From Pseudaminobacter soli (ex Li et al. 2025) (GTDB lineage: Bacteria > Pseudomonadota > Alphaproteobacteria > Rhizobiales > Rhizobiaceae): 64,000 nucleotides of DNA. Below are positions 1 through 9,273 of this stretch, piece after piece. Location: assembly GCF_029892515.1 (NCBI RefSeq), contig NZ_JARXVF010000004.1, forward strand, positions 124,001 to 188,000, in the 5' to 3' direction. Positions within the stretch are counted from its first letter, which is position 1; each line of letters begins with the position of its first letter. A program made the position numbers and the translations under genes. The notes under the pieces were generated by a model that had not been told where the DNA came from, did no database searches, and saw only the letters and a program-made list of their open reading frames with translations.

Positions 1-507
1 GCCTCAACCAGCGGGATGCCCAGATCGTCACCCGGTGCCGAAGCTGTTCATCGTCGACGAGCGCCTCTGGTGGGCGGTCACAAGGCGCGCAATAGCGAGA
101 ACAAGCACGTCAAGCTGAGCGAGGCGATCCGCGTGCATCACCGGTAAAACGGGCTGGCGTGCGCCGGCGGAAGTCGTTTTTGTTGGAGCGGTTCTTTTGC
201 GATTGCTCCGGCGACACCTATTCCCTGCGCAGCGTCGACCGCCCGCCTGTTTCAAACACTAGCAACGGCACGGCGCGCACAGGCGCACTATTGCGCGTAG
301 CGAGCTGGTGTAGAGGGTGCTTCCCGGCCTGAATGACCAAATGCTGCCGCACTTGGGCCGGCAGCCCAGGGCAGATTGGATCTGCGGACGGATTGCCGCA
401 CGTATTGCGTTTGGGATTCCTGACTTGAGCTTTGTCTGATTCATCGAGTGCCGATTGATCTGCAGGTCGGTAACCGCATCTCAATGCTTGGCGTGTAGCG
501 CCAAGCA
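1..507. other. Gene-poor left end, decayed sequence
   Basis: No convincing gene is seen in the first 507 bases. Short open stretches exist in all three plus frames in the first 145 bases and on the minus strand at 259-444, but none is long or recognisable, and the plus-strand stretches end at different stops as if frameshifted. I read this as remnants of older genes or mobile DNA, without being able to name them. The promoter of the GGDEF gene at 508 must lie in this stretch. Confidence 0.4.
485..507 (+). promoter_or_regulatory. Inverted repeat abutting the GGDEF gene start codon
   Basis: TGCTTGGCG (485-493) and CGCCAAGCA (499-507) form a perfect 9-bp inverted repeat with a 5-nt loop, ending at the base before the ATG at 508. 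No Shine-Dalgarno sequence is visible because the repeat occupies that place. It could be an operator or an RNA hairpin that limits translation of the diguanylate cyclase; which one is inference. Confidence 0.4.
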
Positions 508-2247
508 ATGTTCTGGAATGACCTCCGAAAAGCACTCGTGACGACGCTGCTGAGCATCGTCATGCTTGCATCTCTGGACGCTGCACCCCTTGGCGCGGCT
601 GAATCTATGGACATTCGCAGTTCCTGCTCGGCGTCCAGCAGTTTGTCGGACGACTTGGTCGCTGTCGTCCACGCTCCCGGGCGCTGGACCTGCGGAGATC
701 GGATCTATTCGCTTGAAGGCGAGCGGACGCTGCTGCGTTTTGAAATCGGTCCATACGATGTCCTTCCCCAATATCTCTTTTCAAGGCGAAGCGCGCTCGC
801 GGCTGTGCACCTGCTGGCGATCGACCGAGACGGCACATTGCGCCAGACCTCCTTGTCGGCGGGTGAACTGCTTAGCGCGCTGCGTGGCGGGTATTTCAAG
901 GCCTCACTGCCGGGTGTAACCCGCGACACGCTGCAGGTCGTTGTCGCGTTCGATTTGCCGAGCCATCAGATGACACTGGAGAGAGCCTATCTGTCACCGT
1001 CTGACATCGCTCTGGGCCCAGACCTTCTGCGGTCCCTAGTTTTCTTGGCTATCCTTGCCGGGATGCTTTCCATGCCGCTCATTTTCAACGCGGCCTTCTA
1101 CCGGATCCTGCGCGAGCCATTCGTGCTTTGGCATTCCATGCTCACGATCTCTTTGCTGCTGACTATCCTGGTCTCTTCGGGTCTTGCAGTCATTCTCTTC
1201 GATCTGCCAGCAATGACGTTGAGCTGGATGACGACGGTGATCTTCGGCCTTACGGTCGCTTCTGGGGCGATGTTTACCCACTGCTTCATCGAACCCGGGC
1301 GCATGCACCCGGGCCTGCGGCGGGCGCTGCTCTATTGCGCCGCATGGGCGCTGTTTCTGAGCACGGCTCACGCGGCATTCCCGTTCGTGGCGCGCTCGAT
1401 TCAGTCGACCCTGTACACGGCGGCTTTTGCTCCCGTGGTCGTCATTTTCATATTGTCAGTTGCCGACGCCCTGCGGCGCGGAAGTCGGGCCGCCAAGTTT
1501 CAGGCGGTCGGCTATACGCCTATGCTTTTGGCCGGATTGGTGCGCTTGGCCACGGGTGTGGCTCCCGGGTTGCAGAGCAATGATGCCATGCTCCTATTCT
1601 ATGTGGGTTGCGCATGCGAAGTCTTGTTCACCACACTTGGCGTGGCAGACCGCTTCATGACGATCAAGCGCCAGCGAGACAGCGCGCGCTTCGAAGCAGA
1701 CATGCTTGAGCGCCTGTCCGAACGCGACGCACTGACGGGATTGCTCAACCGGCGGGCACTCGAGCAGAATTTCGAGAAGTTCCGCGCCGAGGGCTATCGC
1801 ACACTTGCCGTGCTCGACCTGGACCACTTCAAGGCAATCAATGATGTTCACGGCCACTTGGTCGGCGACGCCGTGCTGAAGGCCGTGGCCGAAGCGCTCC
1901 AGGCGAACTCGCAGGTTCATGCGTTCCGTCTCGGCGGAGAGGAATTCGTGCTGCTTGTGCGCGGAGACGATGCCCAGGCTCAGGCAGAGCATCGGCGCCA
2001 AGCGATCCCCGCCATCGTCGCCAATGCCGTTCCAGGCCTTGGACGACCCGTAACTGCCAGCATGGGCATGACGGATGCGTCGCCAAATGCTGGTGCGAAG
2101 TTCGCAGAGCTCTACGAACAAGCCGACAAGCTATTGTACGACGCCAAACTTGCTGGCCGCAATCGAACCAAGATTGCAATGGTGCAAGGACCGAAGGATG
2201 ATGCGGATCCAGTCTTTGATACTGTGGCTAGGCGGTGTGGGCGCTGA
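508..2247 (+). CDS. Membrane diguanylate cyclase (7TM sensor + GGDEF)
   Basis: 579-residue inner-membrane signalling enzyme expected to make cyclic di-GMP from two GTP. The start at 508 gives a signal peptide (about residues 1-31), then an extracytoplasmic domain of about 140 residues, then a seven-helix membrane region (about residues 175-385) resembling 7TMR-DISM sensors, and a C-terminal GGDEF domain (about 405-560). The active-site motif is GGEEF at residues 476-480, preceded by a typical DALTGLLNRRAL start of the domain, so it should be active. No RxxD inhibitory I-site is seen five residues before GGEEF. The sensed signal is unknown. It is convergent with rfbD and next to an exopolysaccharide locus, so a role in c-di-GMP control of matrix production is plausible but not shown. 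Confidence 0.88.
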   Translation: MFWNDLRKALVTTLLSIVMLASLDAAPLGAAESMDIRSSCSASSSLSDDLVAVVHAPGRWTCGDRIYSLEGERTLLRFEIGPYDVLPQYLFSRRSALAAVHLLAIDRDGTLRQTSLSAGELLSALRGGYFKASLPGVTRDTLQVVVAFDLPSHQMTLERAYLSPSDIALGPDLLRSLVFLAILAGMLSMPLIFNAAFYRILREPFVLWHSMLTISLLLTILVSSGLAVILFDLPAMTLSWMTTVIFGLTVASGAMFTHCFIEPGRMHPGLRRALLYCAAWALFLSTAHAAFPFVARSIQSTLYTAAFAPVVVIFILSVADALRRGSRAAKFQAVGYTPMLLAGLVRLATGVAPGLQSNDAMLLFYVGCACEVLFTTLGVADRFMTIKRQRDSARFEADMLERLSERDALTGLLNRRALEQNFEKFRAEGYRTLAVLDLDHFKAINDVHGHLVGDAVLKAVAEALQANSQVHAFRLGGEEFVLLVRGDDAQAQAEHRRQAIPAIVANAVPGLGRPVTASMGMTDASPNAGAKFAELYEQADKLLYDAKLAGRNRTKIAMVQGPKDDADPVFDTVARRCGR

Positions 2248-2350
2248 TCAAGATGAACGCTGCTGCGATGGAAACGATGGCCGCAAAATTGAGCTTCGTT
2301 TTCCCGCAGCGTAGCGCGACCCGCTTGAAGCGCTTGAGTTTCCCGAGGTT

Positions 2351-3253
2351 TCATCGACTATCCTGCCCAATCGCTGAGTCTTTGATGATATTTCCCACCA
2401 CGGAAAAGACACGTTCTTGCCAGTCTCCAGCACGGTAACCGAAATCGTGAGCAAAGCGCTCCGAGTTCAACTCGGAGTTCGCCGGGCGCTGGGCTTTGGC
2501 CACCCATAGACTGCTGTCTATGGATTCGACATCGGCGATCGGGCCTCCCACCGCCTTACTGATCTCAAGAACCCGCGCTGCCACCTCGTACCAGCTCGCT
2601 CTGCCCTGCCCGGCAAGGTGATAGAGTCCTTGCGGAAAACCTTGTTTCTCGCGCCAGAAGTGCGCCGCCGCCAGCAAACCGTCAGCTAGGTCGTGGGCTT
2701 CGGTAGGGTTCCCGAACTGGTCCGCGACTACTTGAAGCCTCTTTCGCGTTCGCGCCAAGGACAAAATCGTCTTGACGAAGTTACGACCATAGCGACTAAC
2801 GACCCACGCCGTCCTAACCACCAGATGATCTGGGTTCTCGGAGCGGACTGCCTGTTCGCCCGCAAGCTTGCTGAGCCCGTAGACCGTTTGCGGATTGGGT
2901 TTGTCCGTCTCGACATACGGTTCCGTAGATTTGCCATCGAACACGTAGTCTGTCGAAACCTGAATGATAGGAATAGCCGCCAACCGCGTCAGTCGCGCCA
3001 ATTCGGCCGGGGCTTCGGCGTTTATCCTGAATGCTCGTTGAGGTTCGTCTTCCTGCTGATCAACTCCGGTATGCGCGGCTGCATTAATCACCATGTGAGG
3101 CGCGACAGATTTCAGCACCGGGCCGAACGTCAGAGGGTTCTCAAGATCAAACTCCGGCCGGCCGGCGAGCACGATTTCGATGTCGCTGCCTTGCGCCCGG
3201 GCCGCGAGTGAACGAGCCAACTGCCCATTCTTTCCGGTGACGAGGATTTTCAT
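2351..3253 (-). CDS. rfbD: dTDP-4-dehydrorhamnose reductase
   Basis: 300-residue NADPH-dependent reductase for the last step of dTDP-L-rhamnose synthesis. It starts [13 protein letters not shown] (Rossmann GxxGxxG-type motif), and has STDYVFDG and YGLSKLAGE, the YxxxK catalytic pair of the extended SDR family. The ATG at 3253 is preferred over an upstream in-frame one at 3316 because it overlaps the rfbB stop by 4 nt (ATGA) and matches the family N-terminus. It is the last gene of the minus-strand wga-type operon; by position it corresponds to wgaJ (expA10) of the S. meliloti galactoglucan cluster. Confidence 0.93.
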   Translation of the reverse strand: MKILVTGKNGQLARSLAARAQGSDIEIVLAGRPEFDLENPLTFGPVLKSVAPHMVINAAAHTGVDQQEDEPQRAFRINAEAPAELARLTRLAAIPIIQVSTDYVFDGKSTEPYVETDKPNPQTVYGLSKLAGEQAVRSENPDHLVVRTAWVVSRYGRNFVKTILSLARTRKRLQVVADQFGNPTEAHDLADGLLAAAHFWREKQGFPQGLYHLAGQGRASWYEVAARVLEISKAVGGPIADVESIDSSLWVAKAQRPANSELNSERFAHDFGYRAGDWQERVFSVVGNIIKDSAIGQDSR

Positions 3254-4329
3254 CTGGCACACGGCAGCCCGAGACGGGTCCCGGCGAATAGCTGCGCACG
3301 AATTGGTCTCCACCACCAGCTATTGTCCAGAAACCAGTCGACCGTACGGGCGAGCCCCGTTTCAAAGGTTTCAAGCGGATGCCATCCCAGTTCACGCTCA
3401 CTCTTTTTGGGATCGATAGCATAGCGCCGGTCATGACCCGGTCGGTCGGTGACGAATGTTATGAGATCCGTATATGAACCTCCCCCCTTTCGTGGTCGCT
3501 TTGCGTCGAGCAAGGCGCAAATGGTTCGGACCACCTCGAGATTGGTACGTTCCGCCCGACCGCCGATATTGTAGCTTTCACCTTCCCGCCCCTTGCTCAT
3601 CACCGCTTCAAGCGCACGGGCGTGGTCTTCAACGTATAGCCAATCACGCACATTGGCGCCCCGGCCGTACACGGGCAGAGGGCGCTCATCGAGAGCGCTT
3701 GTGATGATGAGCGGGATCAGCTTTTCGGGAAAATGAAAGGGGCCGTAGTTGTTCGAGCAGTTCGAGATGACGACCGGCAACCCATAGGTTTCGTGCCAAG
3801 CGCGCACGAAATGGTCCGATGCCGCCTTCGATGCAGAATAGGGCGAGGACGGCTTGTAAGGGGTTTCCTCGGTAAAGACACCGGCGTCGAATGGCAGGTC
3901 CCCGAATACTTCGTCTGTGGAAACATGGTGGAAGCGGAAGCCCTTGCGGACGTCATCACCAAGTTTACGCCAATGATCGACCGCGGCGGCAAGCAAGCTT
4001 ACCGTTCCCACGACATTGGTGCTCACGAAAACCATGGGCCCGTCGATGGACCTGTCGACATGGCTTTCAGCCGCCAAATGCATGATCCGATCGACCCTTT
4101 CTGCAGCCAATATCTGCCTCACGGACTTGGTGTCGCAAATATCCGCGCGGTGAAAGACATAGTTCGGATGACCTGCGATGTCGCGCAACGATGCCAGACT
4201 GCCGGCATAGGTCAGCTTATCGAGGTTGACGACGCGATAGCGTCCGGTGTGGATCAGATGGCGGCAGACGGCAGAGCCAATGAAACCCGCACCGCCCGTA
4301 ACGAGGACTGTTGGCAAGGTATGCTTCAC
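3250..4329 (-). CDS. rfbB: dTDP-glucose 4,6-dehydratase
   Basis: 359-residue NAD-dependent SDR enzyme converting dTDP-glucose to dTDP-4-keto-6-deoxyglucose, second step of dTDP-rhamnose synthesis. Visible motifs are TGGAGFIGS near the N-terminus, [12 protein letters not shown], the STDEVFG segment with the catalytic Thr-Asp-Glu, and [10 protein letters not shown] with the YxxxK pair. Length is typical. It overlaps rfbC by 4 nt upstream and rfbD by 4 nt downstream (both ATGA), so the genes are translationally coupled. Corresponds by order to wgaI (expA9). Confidence 0.95.
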   Translation of the reverse strand: MKHTLPTVLVTGGAGFIGSAVCRHLIHTGRYRVVNLDKLTYAGSLASLRDIAGHPNYVFHRADICDTKSVRQILAAERVDRIMHLAAESHVDRSIDGPMVFVSTNVVGTVSLLAAAVDHWRKLGDDVRKGFRFHHVSTDEVFGDLPFDAGVFTEETPYKPSSPYSASKAASDHFVRAWHETYGLPVVISNCSNNYGPFHFPEKLIPLIITSALDERPLPVYGRGANVRDWLYVEDHARALEAVMSKGREGESYNIGGRAERTNLEVVRTICALLDAKRPRKGGGSYTDLITFVTDRPGHDRRYAIDPKKSERELGWHPLETFETGLARTVDWFLDNSWWWRPIRAQLFAGTRLGLPCAR

Positions 4330-4889
4330 TGATAGATAAATCCCGTTTCCAGTTCCGCCAAAAACGGTGCAGCTTCATCCTTGGCCGAGAGAACCATCTC
4401 AGTCACCGGGACTGGCCAATCTATCGCGATATCCGGATCATCGAACCGTATCGACCGATCATGCGGCCGCGAATAAGGAGCCGAGACTTTGTAGACAACC
4501 TCGGTATCGGGCTCGAGCGTGACAAAGCCGTGCGCAAAGCCCTTGGGCACGAGAATCTGATTCCACTGCCTGCCTGAAAGCGTGACGGCTATCCATTTTC
4601 CGAATGTCGGCGAGCCTCGGCGAATATCGACCGCGACGTCGAACACGGAGCCACGCACAACGCGCACGAGTTTGTCCTGTGCAAACGGAGGCATCTGAAA
4701 ATGGAGCCCCCGCATGACGCCCTGCATGCGCGAATACGAGTGATTGTCCTGCACGAAGTCGATCGAGATGCCAGCCTTTGCAAGTTTCGCAGCATTCCAG
4801 GTTTCCGAGAAGAAACCTCGTGTATCAACGAACTTTGGCGGACGGATCTCAAAAACACCTTCCAGCCCGAGGCTCAGCACATCAACCAT
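4326..4889 (-). CDS. rfbC: dTDP-4-dehydrorhamnose 3,5-epimerase
   Basis: 187-residue cupin-fold epimerase, third step of dTDP-rhamnose synthesis. Family signatures include [30 protein letters not shown] and GFAHGFVTL, covering the catalytic His and the substrate pocket. The ATG at 4889 ([15 protein letters not shown]) is chosen over the upstream ATG at 4928 since it overlaps the rfbA stop by 8 nt and fits the family length. By order it corresponds to wgaH (expA8). Confidence 0.93.
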   Translation of the reverse strand: MVDVLSLGLEGVFEIRPPKFVDTRGFFSETWNAAKLAKAGISIDFVQDNHSYSRMQGVMRGLHFQMPPFAQDKLVRVVRGSVFDVAVDIRRGSPTFGKWIAVTLSGRQWNQILVPKGFAHGFVTLEPDTEVVYKVSAPYSRPHDRSIRFDDPDIAIDWPVPVTEMVLSAKDEAAPFLAELETGFIYQ

Positions 4890-5763
4890 GGGTGAGCTCC
4901 CGAACCCGGCGCTCAAGATAGCGTGCATAGTCGGTCTTGCCCAAGGAGGCCGCCCTGGCGAGCACTTCAGCTTCGCTCAACCAACCCAGTTCGAAGCCAA
5001 TCTCTTCGGGGCACATGATCTTGATGCCTTGACGAAGCTCTATCGTACGAACAAACGACGACGCATCGTGCAAGCTGTCGTGCGTCCCCGTGTCCAGCCA
5101 GGCATAGCCTCGGCCAAGCCGCATGACATGCAGCTTGCCCTGATCGAGATAGGCTCTATTGACATCCGTGATCTCGCGCTCGCCTCGTGCCGAAGGCCTG
5201 ACTGACGAAGCAATCTCGACTACCGAGTTGTCATAAAAATAGAGCCCGGTGACGGCCCAGTTAGAACGCGGTTGAGCCGGCTTTTCCTCGATAGAGAGCG
5301 CCCGCTGGGTTTCACGGTCGAAATACACTACGCCATAGCGCTGCGGATCCTCGACCTGGTAGGCGAAGACAGAGGCCCCACTGGTTCGCCCCACCGCTGC
5401 CCGGCAATGCTGCGAAAGGCCGTCGCCATAAAAGATATTGTCGCCCAGTATGAGCGCCACCGGATCATCGCCGATGAATTCGCTTCCGATGATGAAGGCC
5501 TCGGCCAATCCGTTCGGCGTAGGCTGCTCGGCATAGGACAGCGAGATGCCGAAGGCGGAACCGTCGCCCAAAAGGCGCCGAAACTGCGGCAAGTCCTGCG
5601 GCGTGGAGATGACAAGAATCTCCCGTATACCCGCCAGCATCAAGACGCTCAGCGGATAGTAGATCATCGGCTTGTCGTAGATCGGCAGTATCTGCTTCGA
5701 TACTGCGAGTGTAGCGGGATAAAGCCTTGTCCCACTACCGCCGGCTAGAATTATACCCTTCAC
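4882..5763 (-). CDS. rfbA: Glucose-1-phosphate thymidylyltransferase
   Basis: 293-residue nucleotidyltransferase making dTDP-glucose from dTTP and glucose-1-phosphate, the entry step of dTDP-rhamnose synthesis. It opens with [16 protein letters not shown] (nucleotide-binding GGxGTR) and has the [15 protein letters not shown] and LGDNIFYG signatures. Length is typical. It lies 60 nt downstream of the alpha/beta-hydrolase gene and starts the tightly overlapped A-C-B-D run. Corresponds by order to wgaG (expA7). Confidence 0.95.
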   Translation of the reverse strand: MKGIILAGGSGTRLYPATLAVSKQILPIYDKPMIYYPLSVLMLAGIREILVISTPQDLPQFRRLLGDGSAFGISLSYAEQPTPNGLAEAFIIGSEFIGDDPVALILGDNIFYGDGLSQHCRAAVGRTSGASVFAYQVEDPQRYGVVYFDRETQRALSIEEKPAQPRSNWAVTGLYFYDNSVVEIASSVRPSARGEREITDVNRAYLDQGKLHVMRLGRGYAWLDTGTHDSLHDASSFVRTIELRQGIKIMCPEEIGFELGWLSEAEVLARAASLGKTDYARYLERRVRELTHG

Positions 5764-5823
5764 GGAGGGCTCCTTCCCCTGCTTTGCTTCTTGCTAGATC
5801 TGTGATCAGAATGGACTTTGATT

Positions 5824-6837
5824 TCACGCCGCGTTCTTTGATGCGGCATGGACGCTGAGCGAGCCCATGCTTCCCTGGTGTTGCTCAAGAAATTCCGTCC
5901 GGATCGTGCCGGCGATGCGCGCGTCGAGTTCCTGCAGGCGCCGAGCAGGCCCGGCATTGCCTGCTTGAAGGGCTATGGCCTCGACAAGCATGTCGCGCGC
6001 GGTCGCTAACTCGCCATCGCGGATGTGGCGGTTGGCCCGGTGGTAGAGGAAGTTGGCCCGCTGCACGGACGAAAAGCCATTGCCGAGGCGCGTGTGGAGC
6101 CGGTCGGCCCAGGCGGGATGGTGAGCAATCGCGGTGAGTGCAACCTGGTAGGGCCGCATGGGGGCTCCAACCCGGGCCGCGCGGGCGAGCGCGTGCAGGC
6201 CGGACAAGTCGTCCGCGCGACAGGCCTCGATGAGCGCCAGCCCGCGCGCCGTTCCGGCGAAGGCCCGGACAGTGCCGTGACCGGTCATGTGCACCGGGAC
6301 GAGCCGTGTCCCCTCTTGCAGCGCAGCGATCCGCTCCGCGTGCTCGCGATCCACGGCATGGAACGGATCATGGAAGACATAGGCACGGCCAGCCGCGTGC
6401 AAGGGTGCGATTTCCATGTCTTCATGAAGTGAGGGCGCGAAGTGGCTCGTGAAGCGGCCGTCGAAGGGCACAGTCCTGGGATCGATGGAGATCTGCGGAC
6501 AGAAGGCGATTGCGACATCTGCATCAAGGAGTCGTCGATAGCGGAGCGCCGCGTAGCCGCCCTGTGAGTGGCCGTAAAGGATGCGTTCGGATGCCTGCCG
6601 CAGGATCGGCGCTGCCGCGACGCTGGCCTTGGCCATGCTCGCCGCCGGGAACCAGTTGGGTCGCCGGCTAATGAAACCGAGAGCGGTGATGTCCGCCTTC
6701 TCGCAAAACCGCTGCCCCCAGAAGCGGCTGCCGTTTGCCTGCATCTCCATTTCGTTGAAGGTTGCGAGAACATAGGTCGACGATCCCGGCCTATGAAATA
6801 CCTCAAGGTTTTCGTCGGAATAGATTAGCAAGCCCAA
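5824..6837 (-). CDS. Alpha/beta-hydrolase-like protein of the EPS locus
   Basis: 337-residue protein with a nucleophile elbow GHSQGGY at about residues 90-96, a strong sign of a serine hydrolase of the alpha/beta fold, and a possible catalytic His in the HMTGHGT segment (about residue 185). The last ~110 residues are helical and TPR-like (FLYHRANRHIRDGELATARDMLVEAI). No signal peptide is seen, so it should be cytoplasmic. The substrate is unknown; sitting inside the polysaccharide operon it could remove or transfer acyl groups, but that is inference. Together with the glycosidase gene upstream, it may fill the wgaF (expA6) position, one of the two being extra. Confidence 0.6.
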   Translation of the reverse strand: MGLLIYSDENLEVFHRPGSSTYVLATFNEMEMQANGSRFWGQRFCEKADITALGFISRRPNWFPAASMAKASVAAAPILRQASERILYGHSQGGYAALRYRRLLDADVAIAFCPQISIDPRTVPFDGRFTSHFAPSLHEDMEIAPLHAAGRAYVFHDPFHAVDREHAERIAALQEGTRLVPVHMTGHGTVRAFAGTARGLALIEACRADDLSGLHALARAARVGAPMRPYQVALTAIAHHPAWADRLHTRLGNGFSSVQRANFLYHRANRHIRDGELATARDMLVEAIALQAGNAGPARRLQELDARIAGTIRTEFLEQHQGSMGSLSVHAASKNAA

Positions 6838-6848
6838 CTCCCGAATAT

Positions 6849-6856
6849 TTGAAGTA
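6849..6856 (+). promoter_or_regulatory. Possible WggR half-site
   Basis: The 78-nt gap between the glycosidase and hydrolase genes holds TTGAAGTA, identical to one arm of the palindrome found in front of wggR. The other arm is not present. It is just upstream of the minus-strand hydrolase start (6837). An 8-mer match alone is weak evidence. Confidence 0.2.
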
Positions 6857-6915
6857 CTCTGGCAATACGGATTGCCGCTTCACTATATTTGCCGTCCGCA
6901 TGTAGCGTGCCCCGC

Positions 6916-8073
6916 TCAAGGCAACACTGCGCGCTTCTCCTCGGTTCCGGCAGATGTGACGGCGAGCGCTCCTGCAGGGCTCAACCGGCCGCAACGCCAT
7001 AGGCTGTATGACTGCTCGGTGTCCCAATCGTAGTAGAAGGCTGCCGTCAGCTGTCCTGCATCCATCATTTGCTGGAAGGCCGCGCGCACGGCTCGCACCG
7101 CGTCTTCCCGCTTCCGGTCATCGACGGGGCAGTCGTGCGCCGTATTTGCTATCCCCCATTCTGTCACCCAGCAGGGGCGGCCAGCATTGTCCGCCCGGCA
7201 GAAGTCGAGGGTACGCCTCACCCGGTCGAAGAGGGTCGGCGCTGGTTTCTGTCCTGGATAGACGTGAATGCCGTAAGCATCGACTAGACTGTCGATGCCC
7301 CGTTTGCGCAGCAGCGCAATGACCTCGTGCGGATCGAGCCGCTCCATGCCTCTCCTGTCAGCCCAGTCGGCGCTCAGGTCCGACAGGCCGGCCGAGACGA
7401 TAGCCGCGTCGCTACTGTGAACGGTAGCCCGCACTTCCTCGCGGGTGATCTTCACGGCCTCCAAATATTTATCGAGCCCCTGCTCGAAGGCCGCACTGCC
7501 CGCCAGGTCGGCGATGTTGCGTGGGGTCGGTTCGCCCGGCCGACGATAGACAAGGAGGTCGCCATTGTAGGCGCTGAAGTTGATCTCGTTTCCTGGCTCG
7601 ATCGCCTCCAGCCGGATGCCCAGGGCGTCGATGCGGCGGAGTGCGTCGCGCAATCCCATGCGGTACCGGTCGAGATCGAGTTCCGAGAGCCGGTAGACAT
7701 CCCAGATACGGCCGAAGCCAGTCCGGGGACGAGCCGTCTCGGGAAAGTAGCTCTTGTTCGTTAGCTGGATCTCGAGAAGGATCCCGATGCCCAGGCGGCT
7801 TGCGATCTCGAGGCCCTCGATGCTCTTGTCCACCGGCCGCGACAGCGAAAGACGGGCGTGCGTGACGCCGTTCGCTGCCATCTCCCCGAGTACTCTTTCC
7901 TGTTCGCTTCGCGACAGCCAGGCGAGGTTCAGCCGGTTGACCCCGATGCGGGCGGGCAGCGTCCCACCGGCATGGACAGCCGGCACCGGGGCGACACCCC
8001 AGACAGCCAGCAGCATGCCAAGCAAAAGCCTGGCTGGCCTTGTCCTCCTGACGCTGAAACTAGAGGCCCACAT
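6916..8073 (-). CDS. Secreted clan GH-A-like glycoside hydrolase
   Basis: 385-residue protein with an N-terminal signal peptide (about residues 1-36, hydrophobic run LLLGMLLAVWGVAPVPAV, cleavage after VHA). The mature part looks like a (beta/alpha)8 glycosidase: IEPGNEINF at about residues 158-166 supplies a candidate acid/base Glu, and CWVTEWGI at about 305-312 a candidate nucleophile Glu, as in clan GH-A enzymes such as GH39/GH5-like proteins. It probably acts in the periplasm or outside on the exopolysaccharide, for length control or release; the glycan is inferred from context. Its start overlaps the end of the upstream pyruvyl-transferase-family gene by 14 nt. Confidence 0.68.
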   Translation of the reverse strand: MWASSFSVRRTRPARLLLGMLLAVWGVAPVPAVHAGGTLPARIGVNRLNLAWLSRSEQERVLGEMAANGVTHARLSLSRPVDKSIEGLEIASRLGIGILLEIQLTNKSYFPETARPRTGFGRIWDVYRLSELDLDRYRMGLRDALRRIDALGIRLEAIEPGNEINFSAYNGDLLVYRRPGEPTPRNIADLAGSAAFEQGLDKYLEAVKITREEVRATVHSSDAAIVSAGLSDLSADWADRRGMERLDPHEVIALLRKRGIDSLVDAYGIHVYPGQKPAPTLFDRVRRTLDFCRADNAGRPCWVTEWGIANTAHDCPVDDRKREDAVRAVRAAFQQMMDAGQLTAAFYYDWDTEQSYSLWRCGRLSPAGALAVTSAGTEEKRAVLP

Positions 8074-9232
8074 GGCTGAGAGCGCTGCGGAAGTTGGATT
8101 CGCAGGCCGAATACCGGTCGATTACGGCCTGCGTATCGATCTTGGAAAGGAAGTTAGCGAGATAAGCCTTCTTGTCCACCTCGCGGTTCCACGTCGCCGC
8201 CTCGATGTAGGGGAAGCCGACAAATTCCAGCATTTCCCGCATGCGATCATCTACGGCGATCATAAGTGCCGGCACGCCGGCCTGCATGCCGATGATGCAG
8301 CCATGGAACCGGCGGCCGAAGCAGAGTTCGCGGGCGGCGATCCAGTTCCGCCACTGGTTCGTGTCGAAGAAGACCACGAGTTCATGGTCCCTCTGCCACT
8401 TTTCGGAATGCTTGTAGGAGGTCGCCCCGGTGATGCGGCCGCTTGCCTTGTCATAGACAGGCGCGTCATCGTCGACGGGCAAGGACAGATTGTAGGCGAC
8501 CAGTTCGTCCTGCACGACATAGCTTGCGACGCTTCCCGGCTTCAGCAGCGCATGGGCGTCAACGATCGTATCGGCCACGCTCCCGAGGTACCCGCCGAAA
8601 GCAATCTTCTGTGCATGCGCCAGTTCGGGGTTGGCAAGGGCTGCGAGAGAACGCTTCATCCCCGACGGCGAGAAATAGAGCGACGGACAGCCCGTCGGCC
8701 GCACGAACTTCATGCCCTGTTCCCTCAGGAACTCGGCAGTGAAATAGCCACGAGTGAGAAAGAAGCTTTCCTTGTGTTTGAGGACATCGAGGAACTTGAG
8801 GGTGCCGGCGGGGAGCTTCTCCTTGAGACCTTCCTTTCGCTGGATGCCGATGCCCATGACCACGACGGGCATCTTCAGCTTTTCGAACACTTCTGCTTCC
8901 AGATCGGCGGAGTATCCTGGCCGCAGAAGATTGGCCGAGGCGAAGACGCAGATGTCGAACTCCTGGTTCAGGCGCTCATAAACGTCTTCCGACTTGCAAC
9001 TGCGGGCAAGGTGCCAGAACGGGACATAGGTGACATCATGCGCCTTCAGGCTGTAAGCCGCGCCCTCTCCAATTAGGTAGTTGCCGGTGTTGGCTATCTT
9101 CCTGACCTGTTCGATCAGCTCCGACTTGGTCCTGATCTCGTCGAAATAGGGCCTGTGGCGAACCTCCGCCCCGGACACGCTCGCCACGGTTCGCTGCAGA
9201 TATGACGGGATGCCTGTAAGCAGGATGCGCAT
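8060..9232 (-). CDS. Polysaccharide pyruvyl transferase family protein (tandem copy 2)
   Basis: 390-residue cytoplasmic protein of the polysaccharide pyruvyl transferase family, which moves pyruvate from phosphoenolpyruvate onto sugar hydroxyls. Family-type segments are TGNYLIGEGA near the N-terminus, FLTRG...RPTGCPSLYF in the middle, and RRFHGCIIGMQAGVPALM near the C-terminus. It is clearly a paralogue of the next gene upstream (9274-10452): they share the NTGNYLIGEGA, VPFWHL, FDICVF and KLKMP blocks and the DDRMREML block. The gap to the paralogue is 41 nt. S. meliloti galactoglucan carries pyruvylated galactose, which fits. By order it corresponds to wgaE (expA5). Confidence 0.78.
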   Translation of the reverse strand: MRILLTGIPSYLQRTVASVSGAEVRHRPYFDEIRTKSELIEQVRKIANTGNYLIGEGAAYSLKAHDVTYVPFWHLARSCKSEDVYERLNQEFDICVFASANLLRPGYSADLEAEVFEKLKMPVVVMGIGIQRKEGLKEKLPAGTLKFLDVLKHKESFFLTRGYFTAEFLREQGMKFVRPTGCPSLYFSPSGMKRSLAALANPELAHAQKIAFGGYLGSVADTIVDAHALLKPGSVASYVVQDELVAYNLSLPVDDDAPVYDKASGRITGATSYKHSEKWQRDHELVVFFDTNQWRNWIAARELCFGRRFHGCIIGMQAGVPALMIAVDDRMREMLEFVGFPYIEAATWNREVDKKAYLANFLSKIDTQAVIDRYSACESNFRSALSHVGL

Positions 9233-9273
9233 GTTAATTTCCTGATGAATTGTGCCTGAGACCTAATCGCCCG

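Noticed and set aside
1-145. Possible mobile-element or replication gene end at the left border
   Set aside because: Three short frames with different stops and no recognisable motif; cannot be named from the sequence.
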